From positions 1 through 33,119 of the forward strand of contig CATVZP010000014.1 in the NCBI GenBank assembly GCA_958348565.1: a DNA stretch of 33,119 nucleotides, written 5' to 3'. This DNA is from an uncultured Collinsella sp. Its GTDB lineage: Bacteria > Actinomycetota > Coriobacteriia > Coriobacteriales > Coriobacteriaceae. Shown here in pieces: positions 1-6,619 of this stretch (positions within the stretch are counted from its first letter, which is position 1; every line of letters starts with the position of its first letter). The notes below the pieces were generated by a model. That model had not been told where the DNA came from, did no database searches, and saw nothing but the letters and a program-made list of their open reading frames with translations. The position numbers and the translations under genes were made by a program.

Positions 1-1345
1 GATGTGCCGCCTCGCGGACTTCCTCGTCGGTGGCGTTCGGGTCGCCCCAGCGCAGGTTCTCGGCAATGGTGCCGCTAAACAGCACGTTTTTCTGTAGCAC
101 CATGGCCACTTGGTGGCGCAGCGCGCCCAGGTCGTAGTCGCGTACGTCCATGCCGCCCACGCGCACGGTGCCTTCGGTGGCGTCGTACAGACGGGCGATG
201 AGGTTTACAAGCGTGGACTTGGCCGAGCCGGTACCGCCGATGATGCCGATGGTCTCGCCGCTCTTAATGTGCAGGTCGATATCGTCGAGCGCCTGGCGCT
301 TCGCATGCGCGGAATACTTAAAGCTCACGTGGTCAAAGTCGATGGAACCGTCGGCAACCTCGAGCACGGGCTCGGCGGGATCGGCGATCGTGGGCTCGGC
401 GGCTAGCACCTCGGTAATGCGGTGTGCCGATTCGTCGGCCATGGTCACCATGACAAAGATCATCGACAGCTGCATCAGGCTCATAAGGATCTGGAAGCCA
501 TAGGTAAAGATCGAGGAGAGCTGGCCCACGTCGAACAGCGTGCCCTGGCTCGTGATGATGAGCTTGGAGCCCAGGTAGATGATGACGACAAACGCGCCGT
601 TGACGCAGATGTTCATCATGGGGTTGTTAAAGGCGAGCAGCTTCTCGGCGCGGGTGAAGTCCATCTGGACGTCGCGTGCGGCGGTCGCGAACTTCTCCTT
701 CTCAAAGTCTTCGCGCACGTAGCTCTTGACTACGCGCATGCCGGTGACGTTTTCCTCGACGGACTCGTTAAGGGCGTCGTACTTGTGGAACACGCGCGAG
801 AAGATGGGGCGCACCTTAAAGATGATAAAGAACAGTCCAAAGCCCAGCAGCGGAATGATGACCAGGTAGACCATGGCGACGCTGCCGCCCATGATAAACG
901 CCATGGTAAAGGCGAAGATCAATACCAGCGGTGCGCGCACGGCGATACGGATGATCATCATAAAGGCCTGCTGCACGTTGTTGATGTCAGTGGTCAGACG
1001 CGTGACGAGCGAGGAACTCGAGAACTCATCGATGTTGGCAAAGCTGAACGTCTGGATCTTGTAGAACAGGTCGTGACGCAGGTTCTTAGCGAAGCCGCAA
1101 CTCGCATGGCTGCAGGTGACGCCGGCAGCGGCGCCAAAAGCAAGCGACGTCAGCGCGATGAGCACCAAAAAGCCCGCGGTGGGAAGCATCTCGGCTACGG
1201 TGGCGCCGTCTTTGATGGCATCGATCAGGTTGGCGGTGATAAATGGAATCAGCATCTCGCAGAGCACCTCGCCAAGCACGAGCAATGGCGTGGCAACAGT
1301 GACTTTCATATAGTCGCGGATGCTGCCCATGAGGGTTTTAATCAT
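1..1345 (-). CDS. Multidrug-type ABC exporter, fused permease and ATPase (C-terminus cut off by window edge)
   Basis: The gene runs off the left edge; 448 codons are visible of a usual 570-620. Residues 1-310 form the exporter membrane domain, with hydrophobic stretches near 18-40, 55-75, 127-175, 247-265 and 280-300. From about 330 comes the nucleotide-binding domain: Walker A at 370-378 and the Q-loop at VLQKN (Q418). The signature motif and Walker B lie beyond the edge. Walker A reads GGTGSAKST, with Ala before the Lys instead of the usual Gly, a variant I recall from some gut-bacterial half-transporters. ATG at 1345 has GGAGGA five bases upstream and overlaps the MarR stop by 8 bp, so the two are translationally coupled. 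MarR-ABC operons usually contain a second half-transporter, expected just beyond the window. Likely a heterodimeric drug or lipid exporter in the cytoplasmic membrane; the substrate is unknown. Confidence 0.92.
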   Translation of the reverse strand, partial: MIKTLMGSIRDYMKVTVATPLLVLGEVLCEMLIPFITANLIDAIKDGATVAEMLPTAGFLVLIALTSLAFGAAAGVTCSHASCGFAKNLRHDLFYKIQTFSFANIDEFSSSSLVTRLTTDINNVQQAFMMIIRIAVRAPLVLIFAFTMAFIMGGSVAMVYLVIIPLLGFGLFFIIFKVRPIFSRVFHKYDALNESVEENVTGMRVVKSYVREDFEKEKFATAARDVQMDFTRAEKLLAFNNPMMNICVNGAFVVIIYLGSKLIITSQGTLFDVGQLSSIFTYGFQILMSLMQLSMIFVMVTMADESAHRITEVLAAEPTIADPAEPVLEVADGSIDFDHVSFKYSAHAKRQALDDIDLHIKSGETIGIIGGTGSAKSTLVNLIARLYDATEGTVRVGGMDVRDYDLGALRHQVAMVLQKNVLFSGTIAENLRWGDPNATDEEVREAAH

Positions 1346-1841
1346 CCAGTTCCTCCCAGGTTACGCGGATTTTATCGAGCATTTCGGCGAGGTCCTCGCG
1401 CTCGTCGTGGGTGAGCGCGCTAAAGGCCTGCTCTCTAAAGCGAATGCGGGCCGCTTGGTCGATGCGGGCGTTTTCCCGGCCGGTTTCGGTCAGGCGAATG
1501 GTGAGTTGCCGTCGATCCTTGGGGTTACGGCTGCGCTCGATGAGGCCGTTGAGCTCGAGTTTGGACAGGATCTCGGAAAGCGACCCCGGCTTGAGGTCAA
1601 AGTGCATGCCGAGTTCCTGCTGCGACATCTCGCCGCCGGGCTGTTTGGCCAGCAGGCAGATAATGGGCGCCTTGCCGGATACGCCACCACCATGAAAGTG
1701 CATGTAATGGCCGCAAAAGCCCAGGTTATTGAGGATGCGCTTGGCAAGCTTGTCTTTCGAGCCAACCGCTTCGGGTACATCAGCCGGCTGTGACGGGTCG
1801 CCGCCGGGTTCGTGCGGATAGACGAGTGGTTCAACACACAT
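1338..1841 (-). CDS. MarR-family transcriptional repressor
   Basis: This 167-residue protein has a MarR winged helix: recognition helix around residues 72-100 (MSQQELGMHFDLKPGSLSE) and wing near 104-121 (RNPKDRRQLTIRLTETG). The C-terminal helix (about 125-165) would form the dimer interface. A His/Cys-rich stretch GFCGHYMHFHGGG lies at 41-53, just before the DNA-binding domain; it could sense metal or redox state, but that is speculation. The gene is the first of an operon with the ABC exporter (8-bp overlap). Its promoter carries a 9-bp inverted repeat over the -10 box, fitting autorepression relieved by a transported compound. AAAGGAG lies 12 bases before the ATG. Confidence 0.9.
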   Translation of the reverse strand: MCVEPLVYPHEPGGDPSQPADVPEAVGSKDKLAKRILNNLGFCGHYMHFHGGGVSGKAPIICLLAKQPGGEMSQQELGMHFDLKPGSLSEILSKLELNGLIERSRNPKDRRQLTIRLTETGRENARIDQAARIRFREQAFSALTHDEREDLAEMLDKIRVTWEELDD

Positions 1842-1862
1842 ATCTAAGCTTCGCTCCTTTCT

Positions 1863-1898
1863 TTAGTTAGGTAGTGGAATTGTTTTGTGCCTAACTAA
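1863..1898. promoter_or_regulatory. Probable MarR operator
   Basis: TTAGTTAGG (1863-1871) and CCTAACTAA (1890-1898) are a perfect 9-bp inverted repeat around 18 bp. It overlaps the -10 box and transcription start of the marR-ABC promoter. TAGTTAG-like half-sites and this location are typical of MarR autoregulation. The link to this particular MarR is inferred from position. Confidence 0.65.
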
Positions 1899-1925
1899 TC
1901 TAGGAGCATGAGAAATGAATGTCAA
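1897..1925 (-). promoter_or_regulatory. Sigma70-type promoter of the marR-ABC operon
   Basis: On the minus strand TTGACA (1925-1920), a 17-bp spacer and TAGATT (1902-1897) form a near-consensus promoter. The -10 box runs into the inverted repeat that is the likely MarR operator. Confidence 0.75.
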
Positions 1926-1940
1926 GGTACCAAACTAGTG

Positions 1941-2080
1941 GTTACGCGGTTTTACCAAACCGCGTAACGGCTCGACGCTGCAAACGCTCCTAAGTGGCAA
2001 TCTGACGTTCAATCGTCGGGCATGGCCACAAGGCCTATGCCCTCCTCTTTCACGCCACCTTGCTCACTTAGGAGCGTTTT
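1941..2080 (+). repeat. Composite palindromic repeat, copy 1, hairpin part
   Basis: Three nested or adjacent stems are present. Hairpin A is GTTACGCGGTTT (1941-1952) with its complement at 1957-1968. After the linker GGCTCGACGCTGC comes a long outer stem, AAACGCTCCTAAGTG (1982-1996) pairing with 2065-2079. Inside it is an inner stem, GGGCATGGCC (2018-2027) pairing with about 2032-2042. The architecture and linker match 27686-27825, and in part 21690-21806, although the stem sequences differ. Confidence 0.75.
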
Positions 2081-2124
2081 CGCTGTCCGTCCTCAACCTG
2101 TGATTCCGTCACGGTCCGCTTCGG

Positions 2125-2180
2125 TAGTCGTTGGGGACGTTCTTGTTTGGCTAGTCATTTAAGAACGTCCCCAATGACTA
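2125..2180. repeat. GGGGACGTTCTT palindromic repeat, copy 1
   Basis: Left arm 2125-2144 (contains TTGGGGACGTTCTT) and right arm 2161-2180 (AAGAACGTCCCCAA...) match at 19 of 20 positions around a 16-bp loop. It belongs to the same family as 26354-26409 and 27863-28026. Confidence 0.8.
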
Positions 2181-2337
2181 TCCACTAGGCCGCGATGGAG
2201 CAAACAGCCCCCATTTCCGAAACCTTTCCGCAACAATTTGTCCGTCGTGCCGCTCGCCTCCGCTCACAACGTTCCCTGCGCTACACTTAGTCGCACTGTG
2301 GCGCTGCTGCGCCGTGCCCGAACCAAGGGAGACCCTC

Positions 2338-3162
2338 ATGAAGAATACTCAGCTGCTGCTGATTAACGATATGTGCGGCTACGGCAAGGTCGCGCTTTCC
2401 GCCATGCTGCCGGTGCTGTCGCATATGGGCTACCGTATCCATAACCTGCCGACGGCGCTCGTTTCCGACACGCTCAACTACCCCAAGTTCTACATCCACG
2501 ACACCACCGAGTACGTGCGCCAAAGCCTCGCTATCTGGGAGGAGCTCGGCTTTGAGTTCGACGCCATCTCGACCGGCTTTATCGTGACCGAGGAAGAGAC
2601 GCGCATTATCTCGGACTTTTGCCACCGCCGTGCGCAAAAGGGCACCAAGGTGTTCGTCGACCCCATCATGGGCGACAACGGTAAGCTCTACGCCGGCGTG
2701 CCCGAGTCAACGATTGGCCTTATGCGGCACCTGCTGGAGTGCGCAGACTACGCGGTGCCCAACTATACCGAGGCGTGCCTGCTTGCCGATACGCCCATTG
2801 CAGAGCAAATCACGCCCGACGAGGCCCGCGTCCTTGTGGACGCCGTGCGTGAGCTGGGTGCCAAGTCTGTGGTCATTACGAGCGCCGTAGTCAATGGCAC
2901 GAACGCGGTTATCGGTTACGACCATGTGGCGGGGGAGTACTTCACGATTCCCTTTGAGCTCATTCCGGTCTATTTTCCGGGCACGGGCGACACGTTCTCG
3001 GCGGTGCTCGTCGGTCGCGTGATGGCCGGTTGGAGCCTGCAGCGCGCAACGGCCGATGCCATGCGTGTGGTGGCTGAGCTTATCGAGCGCAATGCCGACC
3101 AAGAGGACAAGTCGGCTGGCCTTCCCATCGAGGCCTGCCTGGATGTGGTTGACCATGAGTAA
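2338..3162 (+). CDS. pdxY: Pyridoxal/pyridoxamine kinase (ribokinase superfamily)
   Basis: The 274-residue protein phosphorylates the 5'-hydroxyl of B6 vitamers in the PLP salvage pathway, in the cytoplasm. The N-terminus NDMCGYGKVAL (10-20) is typical of pyridoxamine kinases. VDPIMGDNG (107-115) and the ribokinase C-terminal motif PGTGDTFSA (214-222), with catalytic Asp218, are all present. The start at 2338 has GGGAGA upstream; the longer reading frame from 2314 lacks a ribosome site. It overlaps the next gene by 8 bp (ATGAGTAA). A hydroxymethylpyrimidine kinase (ThiD-like) is the main alternative, but the PdxY-like N-terminus argues against it. Symbol confidence is moderate. Confidence 0.88.
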   Translation: MKNTQLLLINDMCGYGKVALSAMLPVLSHMGYRIHNLPTALVSDTLNYPKFYIHDTTEYVRQSLAIWEELGFEFDAISTGFIVTEEETRIISDFCHRRAQKGTKVFVDPIMGDNGKLYAGVPESTIGLMRHLLECADYAVPNYTEACLLADTPIAEQITPDEARVLVDAVRELGAKSVVITSAVVNGTNAVIGYDHVAGEYFTIPFELIPVYFPGTGDTFSAVLVGRVMAGWSLQRATADAMRVVAELIERNADQEDKSAGLPIEACLDVVDHE

Positions 3163-3484
3163 TGCTGGCGAGAGCGGCGTCAAGCCTGTGGGCGAGAACA
3201 AGCCGCTCGGCGCGCCGCGTGGCAAGCGTCCGCGTATCCGCGTGAGCTGCGTGGACCAGCTGGGTGCGTGCCGCTGCCACCATGGTCACAAGCCGGGCGA
3301 CGTTTTTGACTTCGACCGAGACCGCGGCAAGATGTGCGCCATGGCCTGCCACGTGGGCTTTCCCTATATCGATATCCTGCGCTATGGCGGAACCGTGCCT
3401 GGCAACGAGCCCGGCACGGCAAAGTTCTGCTGCCCCGAAGTCGATACACTGAACGTCTGGCTTGCCGAGATCGTCGACGAGTAG
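3155..3484 (+). CDS. Small Cys-rich TIGR04076-like protein
   Basis: This 109-residue protein has an N-terminal basic tail (1-28), then a compact domain with Cys32, Cys39, Cys41, Cys61, Cys65 and Cys92-Cys93. The pattern CxCHHGHKPGD (39-49), CAMACH followed by PYIDILRYGG, and FCCPEVDT matches what I recall of the TIGR04076 family, whose function is unknown. The cysteines suggest metal or Fe-S binding (inference). Its ATG overlaps the stop of the kinase gene by 8 bp, so the two are translationally coupled. No signal peptide or membrane segment is visible. Confidence 0.75.
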   Translation: MSNAGESGVKPVGENKPLGAPRGKRPRIRVSCVDQLGACRCHHGHKPGDVFDFDRDRGKMCAMACHVGFPYIDILRYGGTVPGNEPGTAKFCCPEVDTLNVWLAEIVDE

Positions 3485-3486
3485 TC

Positions 3487-3607
3487 GAGCGTGGATTTTC
3501 TCCCACCTAGATAATGAGCGTGGATAATCTCCCGTTTAGAGCGCCGTTTCGCGCTCAAAGTGGGAGATTATCCACGCTCAATTTGTATGTGGGGGAAATC
3601 CACGCTC
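3487..3607. repeat. Triple nested palindrome
   Basis: The outer arms are 3487-3506 and 3589-3607 (GAGCGTGGATTT core). The perfect 19-bp middle arms are 3515-3533 and 3562-3580 (TGAGCGTGGATAATCTCCC). The inner arms are GAGCGC (3539-3544) and GCGCTC (3551-3556). GAGCGTGGAT thus appears four times, twice in each orientation. The palindrome sits between the convergent TIGR04076-like and phosphatase genes and may act as a bidirectional terminator, but it looks like a REP-type element. Confidence 0.8.
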
Positions 3608-3653
3608 ATTTTATGCCGATGGCGTGGCCCGTGTGCCCGCGCCGCTCGAGCAC

Positions 3654-4103
3654 CTACAGCTGCTCGAGCATAGCGGTGCAACCGGCGAGTACGTCGCGGT
3701 ACGTGGCATCGAAATTGCCGGTGTACCAGGGATCGGCCACGTCGCCGGGACACTCGGTCCAATCGAGCAAGCGCGTAATCTTTCCGTCGGGGCCTGCGTC
3801 GCCAAAGATGCGACGCAGGCCCCGCGCGTTCTCAGCATCCATATAGACAATGTGATCCCAGTCGCCATACTCCGCGCGACGCACCTGGCGGGCACGGTGC
3901 GCAACGACGGGAATCCCGACTTCGCGCAGCTTGGCGACCGTGCCATGATGCGGCGGGTTGCCAATCTCCTCAGTTGAAGTCGCCGCGGAATCGATGACAA
4001 ATTCGCCCGCGCGCCCGGCGCGCCGCACCAGCTCGGTAAACACCGACTCAGCCATCGTCGAGCGACAGATGTTCCCATGACAGATAAACAGTACGCGTTG
4101 CAT
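3654..4103 (-). CDS. Low-molecular-weight protein tyrosine phosphatase
   Basis: The 149-residue protein has the family's normal length. The P-loop CHGNICRS at 8-15 gives nucleophile Cys8 and Arg14, and DPWYTG at 124-129 supplies the general acid Asp124. It would remove phosphate from phosphotyrosine (or phosphoarginine) in the cytoplasm. The start at 4103 is chosen because LMW-PTPs begin a few residues before the P-loop and AAAGG lies about 10 bases upstream; the open frame extends to 4160. It is 60 bp downstream of the RpiR gene on the same strand with no clear terminator, so the two may be cotranscribed. No tyrosine kinase is nearby, so the partner is unknown. Confidence 0.92.
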   Translation of the reverse strand: MQRVLFICHGNICRSTMAESVFTELVRRAGRAGEFVIDSAATSTEEIGNPPHHGTVAKLREVGIPVVAHRARQVRRAEYGDWDHIVYMDAENARGLRRIFGDAGPDGKITRLLDWTECPGDVADPWYTGNFDATYRDVLAGCTAMLEQL

Positions 4104-4163
4104 AGGGCGATACCTTTCATATAGAAGGCTGCTAAAGAGTCGAAGCCGGGCGCATGCCAAGTT

Positions 4164-4913
4164 TTATTTCTTGGCCAGTTTGAAGTAGCGCTCAAATATC
4201 AATTCGAAAACGTAATAGAACATCAATCGACTGTCGAGGTCCATGCTGCCCAAGCGGATTTCTTTTTGCACGGTGTAGATAGGGTAGTCGGCTAGTTTCG
4301 AGAGAGAATTTCGAGAAAAGCCGGTGAGCGTGACGACCTTGCATCCGCGCGTTTTGGCTATCGATGTGGCGTCAATAGACACCTGCGTCTCGCCGCTTAC
4401 GGAAACGCTGAAGACCAGGTCGTTTTTGCCGAGGAGTTCTGCGTAATGCCTCATGACATGGCGTTCACTGAGCGTGTCGGTATTCTTGCCCATTATTTTG
4501 AGCTTTTCAGCCATCTCAAGGCACGGGTACTTCGAAAAGCCGGAGCAGAAGAACACGATATGTGAGGCGTCCTGGATAAGACTCACAACAGAATCGATGA
4601 CCCGGTCGTTAAGCAGATCTTTGGTCTGTACGAGCTGGGTATCGAGAGGAAGTGCCTCGATAGTGAATCGATTGCGGTCGAGCGAGGCGGAATACGATTG
4701 TTTGAGCTCTGTAAACCCCGAGAAGCCAAGCTTGTGGGCAAGCCTGACGATTGTATTGGGAGCGACGAAGAACCGTTCGGCAACGCTCTTAAGCGTGACA
4801 TCGTCAATATCATCACGCAGCTCGATGATGTAGCGCATGATCTCGCTTTCGAGATCGTTGAGCTTGCTCTCGCCAGCTCGCACATGATCATAAAAAGATT
4901 CTTGATCTTTCAT
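4164..4913 (-). CDS. RpiR/MurR-family sugar-phosphate-responsive regulator 1
   Basis: This 249-residue protein has an N-terminal RpiR-type helix-turn-helix (about 15-75; VAERFFVAPNTIVRLAHKLGF) and a C-terminal SIS domain (about 105-245; FFCSGFSKY, SVSGET), which binds phosphosugars. It is divergent from the GH4-PTS cassette at 5212-8182, so it probably regulates that cassette in response to a phosphorylated disaccharide. MKDQES is taken as the N-terminus: it gives normal family length, whereas upstream codons (to 5093) give an unusual extension. The ribosome site is weak (GAGGGG about 13 bases upstream). Confidence 0.9.
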   Translation of the reverse strand: MKDQESFYDHVRAGESKLNDLESEIMRYIIELRDDIDDVTLKSVAERFFVAPNTIVRLAHKLGFSGFTELKQSYSASLDRNRFTIEALPLDTQLVQTKDLLNDRVIDSVVSLIQDASHIVFFCSGFSKYPCLEMAEKLKIMGKNTDTLSERHVMRHYAELLGKNDLVFSVSVSGETQVSIDATSIAKTRGCKVVTLTGFSRNSLSKLADYPIYTVQKEIRLGSMDLDSRLMFYYVFELIFERYFKLAKK

Positions 4914-5002
4914 AAGATGTTTCAGCCCCTCGCACCTCGTCGTATATATGGTACCGCTTTGTGTTGCCAGGTGAGAAATCGGTAACCGGTCAAGATTGCC
5001 TA

Positions 5003-5081
5003 TTGCCCATGAACTGGGCAAACGTGCGTGTCTGCCTACACATATCTGTGTCGTGAGCGAAATCATGTGTCCCCGTTTCGC
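5003..5081. promoter_or_regulatory. Candidate operators between RpiR1 and the GH4-PTS cassette 1
   Basis: Two inverted repeats lie in the 298-bp divergent region: TTGCCCA-5 bp-TGGGCAA (5003-5021, perfect 7-bp arms) and GCGAAA-13 bp-TTTCGC (5057-5081). Either could bind RpiR1. No convincing -35/-10 pair was found for the GH4 gene. A 64-codon open frame in the leader (5028-5222) has no recognisable features. Confidence 0.35.
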
Positions 5082-5211
5082 ATTGGCCCACACGGAGACT
5101 CTCAGATGACCTCATGTCGCAAAATATCAATCGAAACGAAGCAAGCCGAGGACAACCGCGGAGCCCAAGGTCTTCGAGAACACCGATCAGCCAACCCTGG
5201 AGGGACGGAAC

Positions 5212-6537
5212 ATGAAGGATAAGCTCAATATTGTGATCGTTGGCGGCGGCTCCACGTGGTGCCCTGGCATTCTTAAAGCCCTGACCAAGCACATGGACAT
5301 TCTGCCGCTGAACCGCGTGATGCTCTATGACATCGATGCCGAGCGTCAGCGTCCGATCGGCGAGTTTGGCAAGATCCTCTTCGCTGAGGAGGAGCCCGGT
5401 GTGGAGTTTGGTTACACCACCGATAAGGACGAGGCTTACACCGACGTCGACTTTGTGCTCTGCCAGATTCGTACCGGCGGCTACGAGATGCGTAGCAAGG
5501 ACGAGAAGATTCCGCTGCATATGGGAATCATCGGCCAGGAAACGGTGGGCCCTGGCGGCATGGCTTACGGTATGCGCTCCATGCATGACATGGTTGAGAT
5601 CGTCAACGACGTTCGCGCTCATAGCCCGGAGGCGTGGATTATCAACTACACCAACCCGGCTGCTATTGTGGCATATGGTCTCGAGCGCGTCCTGCCCGAT
5701 GAGCATCGCGTTCTCAACATCTGCGATCAGCCTGTCAACCTCATGCGCTCTTACGGTCGCCTGCTCGGTCGCGATATGAGCAAGACGGAGCCCGTGTACT
5801 TTGGCCTCAATCACTTCGGTTGGTTCAAGCACATCTACGATGAAGAGGGCCATGACCTCGTCCCGCAGATTAAGGAGTACACGGAGAAGAACGGCTTCCT
5901 TCCTGCCGATGCCGAGCAGCGTGACCAGTCCTGGCTTGATACCTACGCCATGGTCAAGGACATGCTCGAGGACTTCCCCGACTATCTGCCCAACACTTAT
6001 CTGCAGTACTATCTGTATCCCGAGTACAAGGTCGCTCACCTCGACCCCGACTACACTCGTTCCGACGAGGTCATCAACGGTCGTGAGAAGCGCGTGTTCG
6101 CCGAGTGCGAGCGTGTTGCCAAAGTCGGCACCGCAAAGAACTCCTCGGTTGTGCAGAACGATGCTCATGGCGATATGATCGTGGAAATCACCTCGGCCAT
6201 TTATCGCAACACCAACAAGACCTTCATTGTCATCGTGCCCAACAACGGCATTATCGAGGGTATGCCCGATGACGCCATGGTCGAGGTCGCGGCAAGCGTG
6301 GGCGCCAATGGCCCGCAGCCCTATGCTGTTGGCAAGATTGGTACCTTCTATCGCGGTCTTATGGAGAACCAGTACGCCTATGAGCGCCTGACTGTTGAGG
6401 CTTGGATGGAGGGTTCCTACGAGAAGGCCCTGCAGGCACTCACGCTTAATCGTCTGGTCGGTGACGCAAAGAAGGCGCGTAAGGTGCTCGATAAGCTCAT
6501 CGAGGCCAATAAGGATTACTGGCCGGAGCTTAAGTAA
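5212..6537 (+). CDS. GH4 family 6-phospho-glucosidase, CDQP variant
   Basis: The 441-residue NAD+- and Mn2+-dependent GH4 hydrolase would cleave a phosphorylated disaccharide imported by the adjacent PTS. Visible are the nucleotide-binding loop GGGSTWCPG (11-19), the metal ligands Cys171 and His201 (in GLNHFGW), and the motifs GQETVGPGG (108-116) and NYTNPAA (145-151). The specificity motif at 171-174 reads CDQP. Known 6-phospho-alpha-glucosidases have CDMP, 6-phospho-beta-glucosidases CN(V/I)P, and alpha-galactosidases CHSV. The overall sequence resembles the alpha-glucoside branch (GlvA/AglB type). GGAGGGACGGAAC precedes the ATG. The PTS gene follows after an 82-bp gap holding a hairpin. 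Confidence 0.9.
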   Translation: MKDKLNIVIVGGGSTWCPGILKALTKHMDILPLNRVMLYDIDAERQRPIGEFGKILFAEEEPGVEFGYTTDKDEAYTDVDFVLCQIRTGGYEMRSKDEKIPLHMGIIGQETVGPGGMAYGMRSMHDMVEIVNDVRAHSPEAWIINYTNPAAIVAYGLERVLPDEHRVLNICDQPVNLMRSYGRLLGRDMSKTEPVYFGLNHFGWFKHIYDEEGHDLVPQIKEYTEKNGFLPADAEQRDQSWLDTYAMVKDMLEDFPDYLPNTYLQYYLYPEYKVAHLDPDYTRSDEVINGREKRVFAECERVAKVGTAKNSSVVQNDAHGDMIVEITSAIYRNTNKTFIVIVPNNGIIEGMPDDAMVEVAASVGANGPQPYAVGKIGTFYRGLMENQYAYERLTVEAWMEGSYEKALQALTLNRLVGDAKKARKVLDKLIEANKDYWPELK

Positions 6538-6566
6538 CTAGTTCCATAGCGCTTGACAACTGTTAT

Positions 6567-6605
6567 GGGGCGTGTGGGTTGTAGAACTGCACGCCCCGTT
6601 TCTTT
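6567..6605 (+). terminator. Hairpin between GH4-1 and PTS-1 (attenuator or weak terminator)
   Basis: GGGGCGTG (6567-6574) pairs with CACGCCCC (6590-6597), followed by GTTTCTTT. It lies inside the presumed GH4-PTS operon, so it may set the ratio of enzyme to permease. The equivalent gap in the second cassette is only 24 bp and lacks it. Confidence 0.55.
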
Positions 6606-6619
6606 AAGAGGGGTATCCC

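Larger units (their letters stand above)
1926..2337. other. Intergenic region between divergent marR and pdxK-like genes
   Basis: No gene was seen. The left two-thirds are filled by a composite palindromic repeat (1941-2080, then 2125-2180). The remaining 2181-2337 must hold the promoter of the kinase gene. A TACACT at about 2281-2286 could be its -10 box, but no convincing -35 is visible. Confidence 0.6.

Noticed and set aside
422..1414. Plus-strand open frame of 330 codons over the ABC exporter
   Set aside because: Composition is that of an antisense shadow; the minus strand encodes a clear ABC exporter with Walker A.
5028..5222. 64-codon open frame in the leader of GH4-1
   Set aside because: No ribosome site or recognisable sequence, and it overlaps the GH4 start; likely chance.
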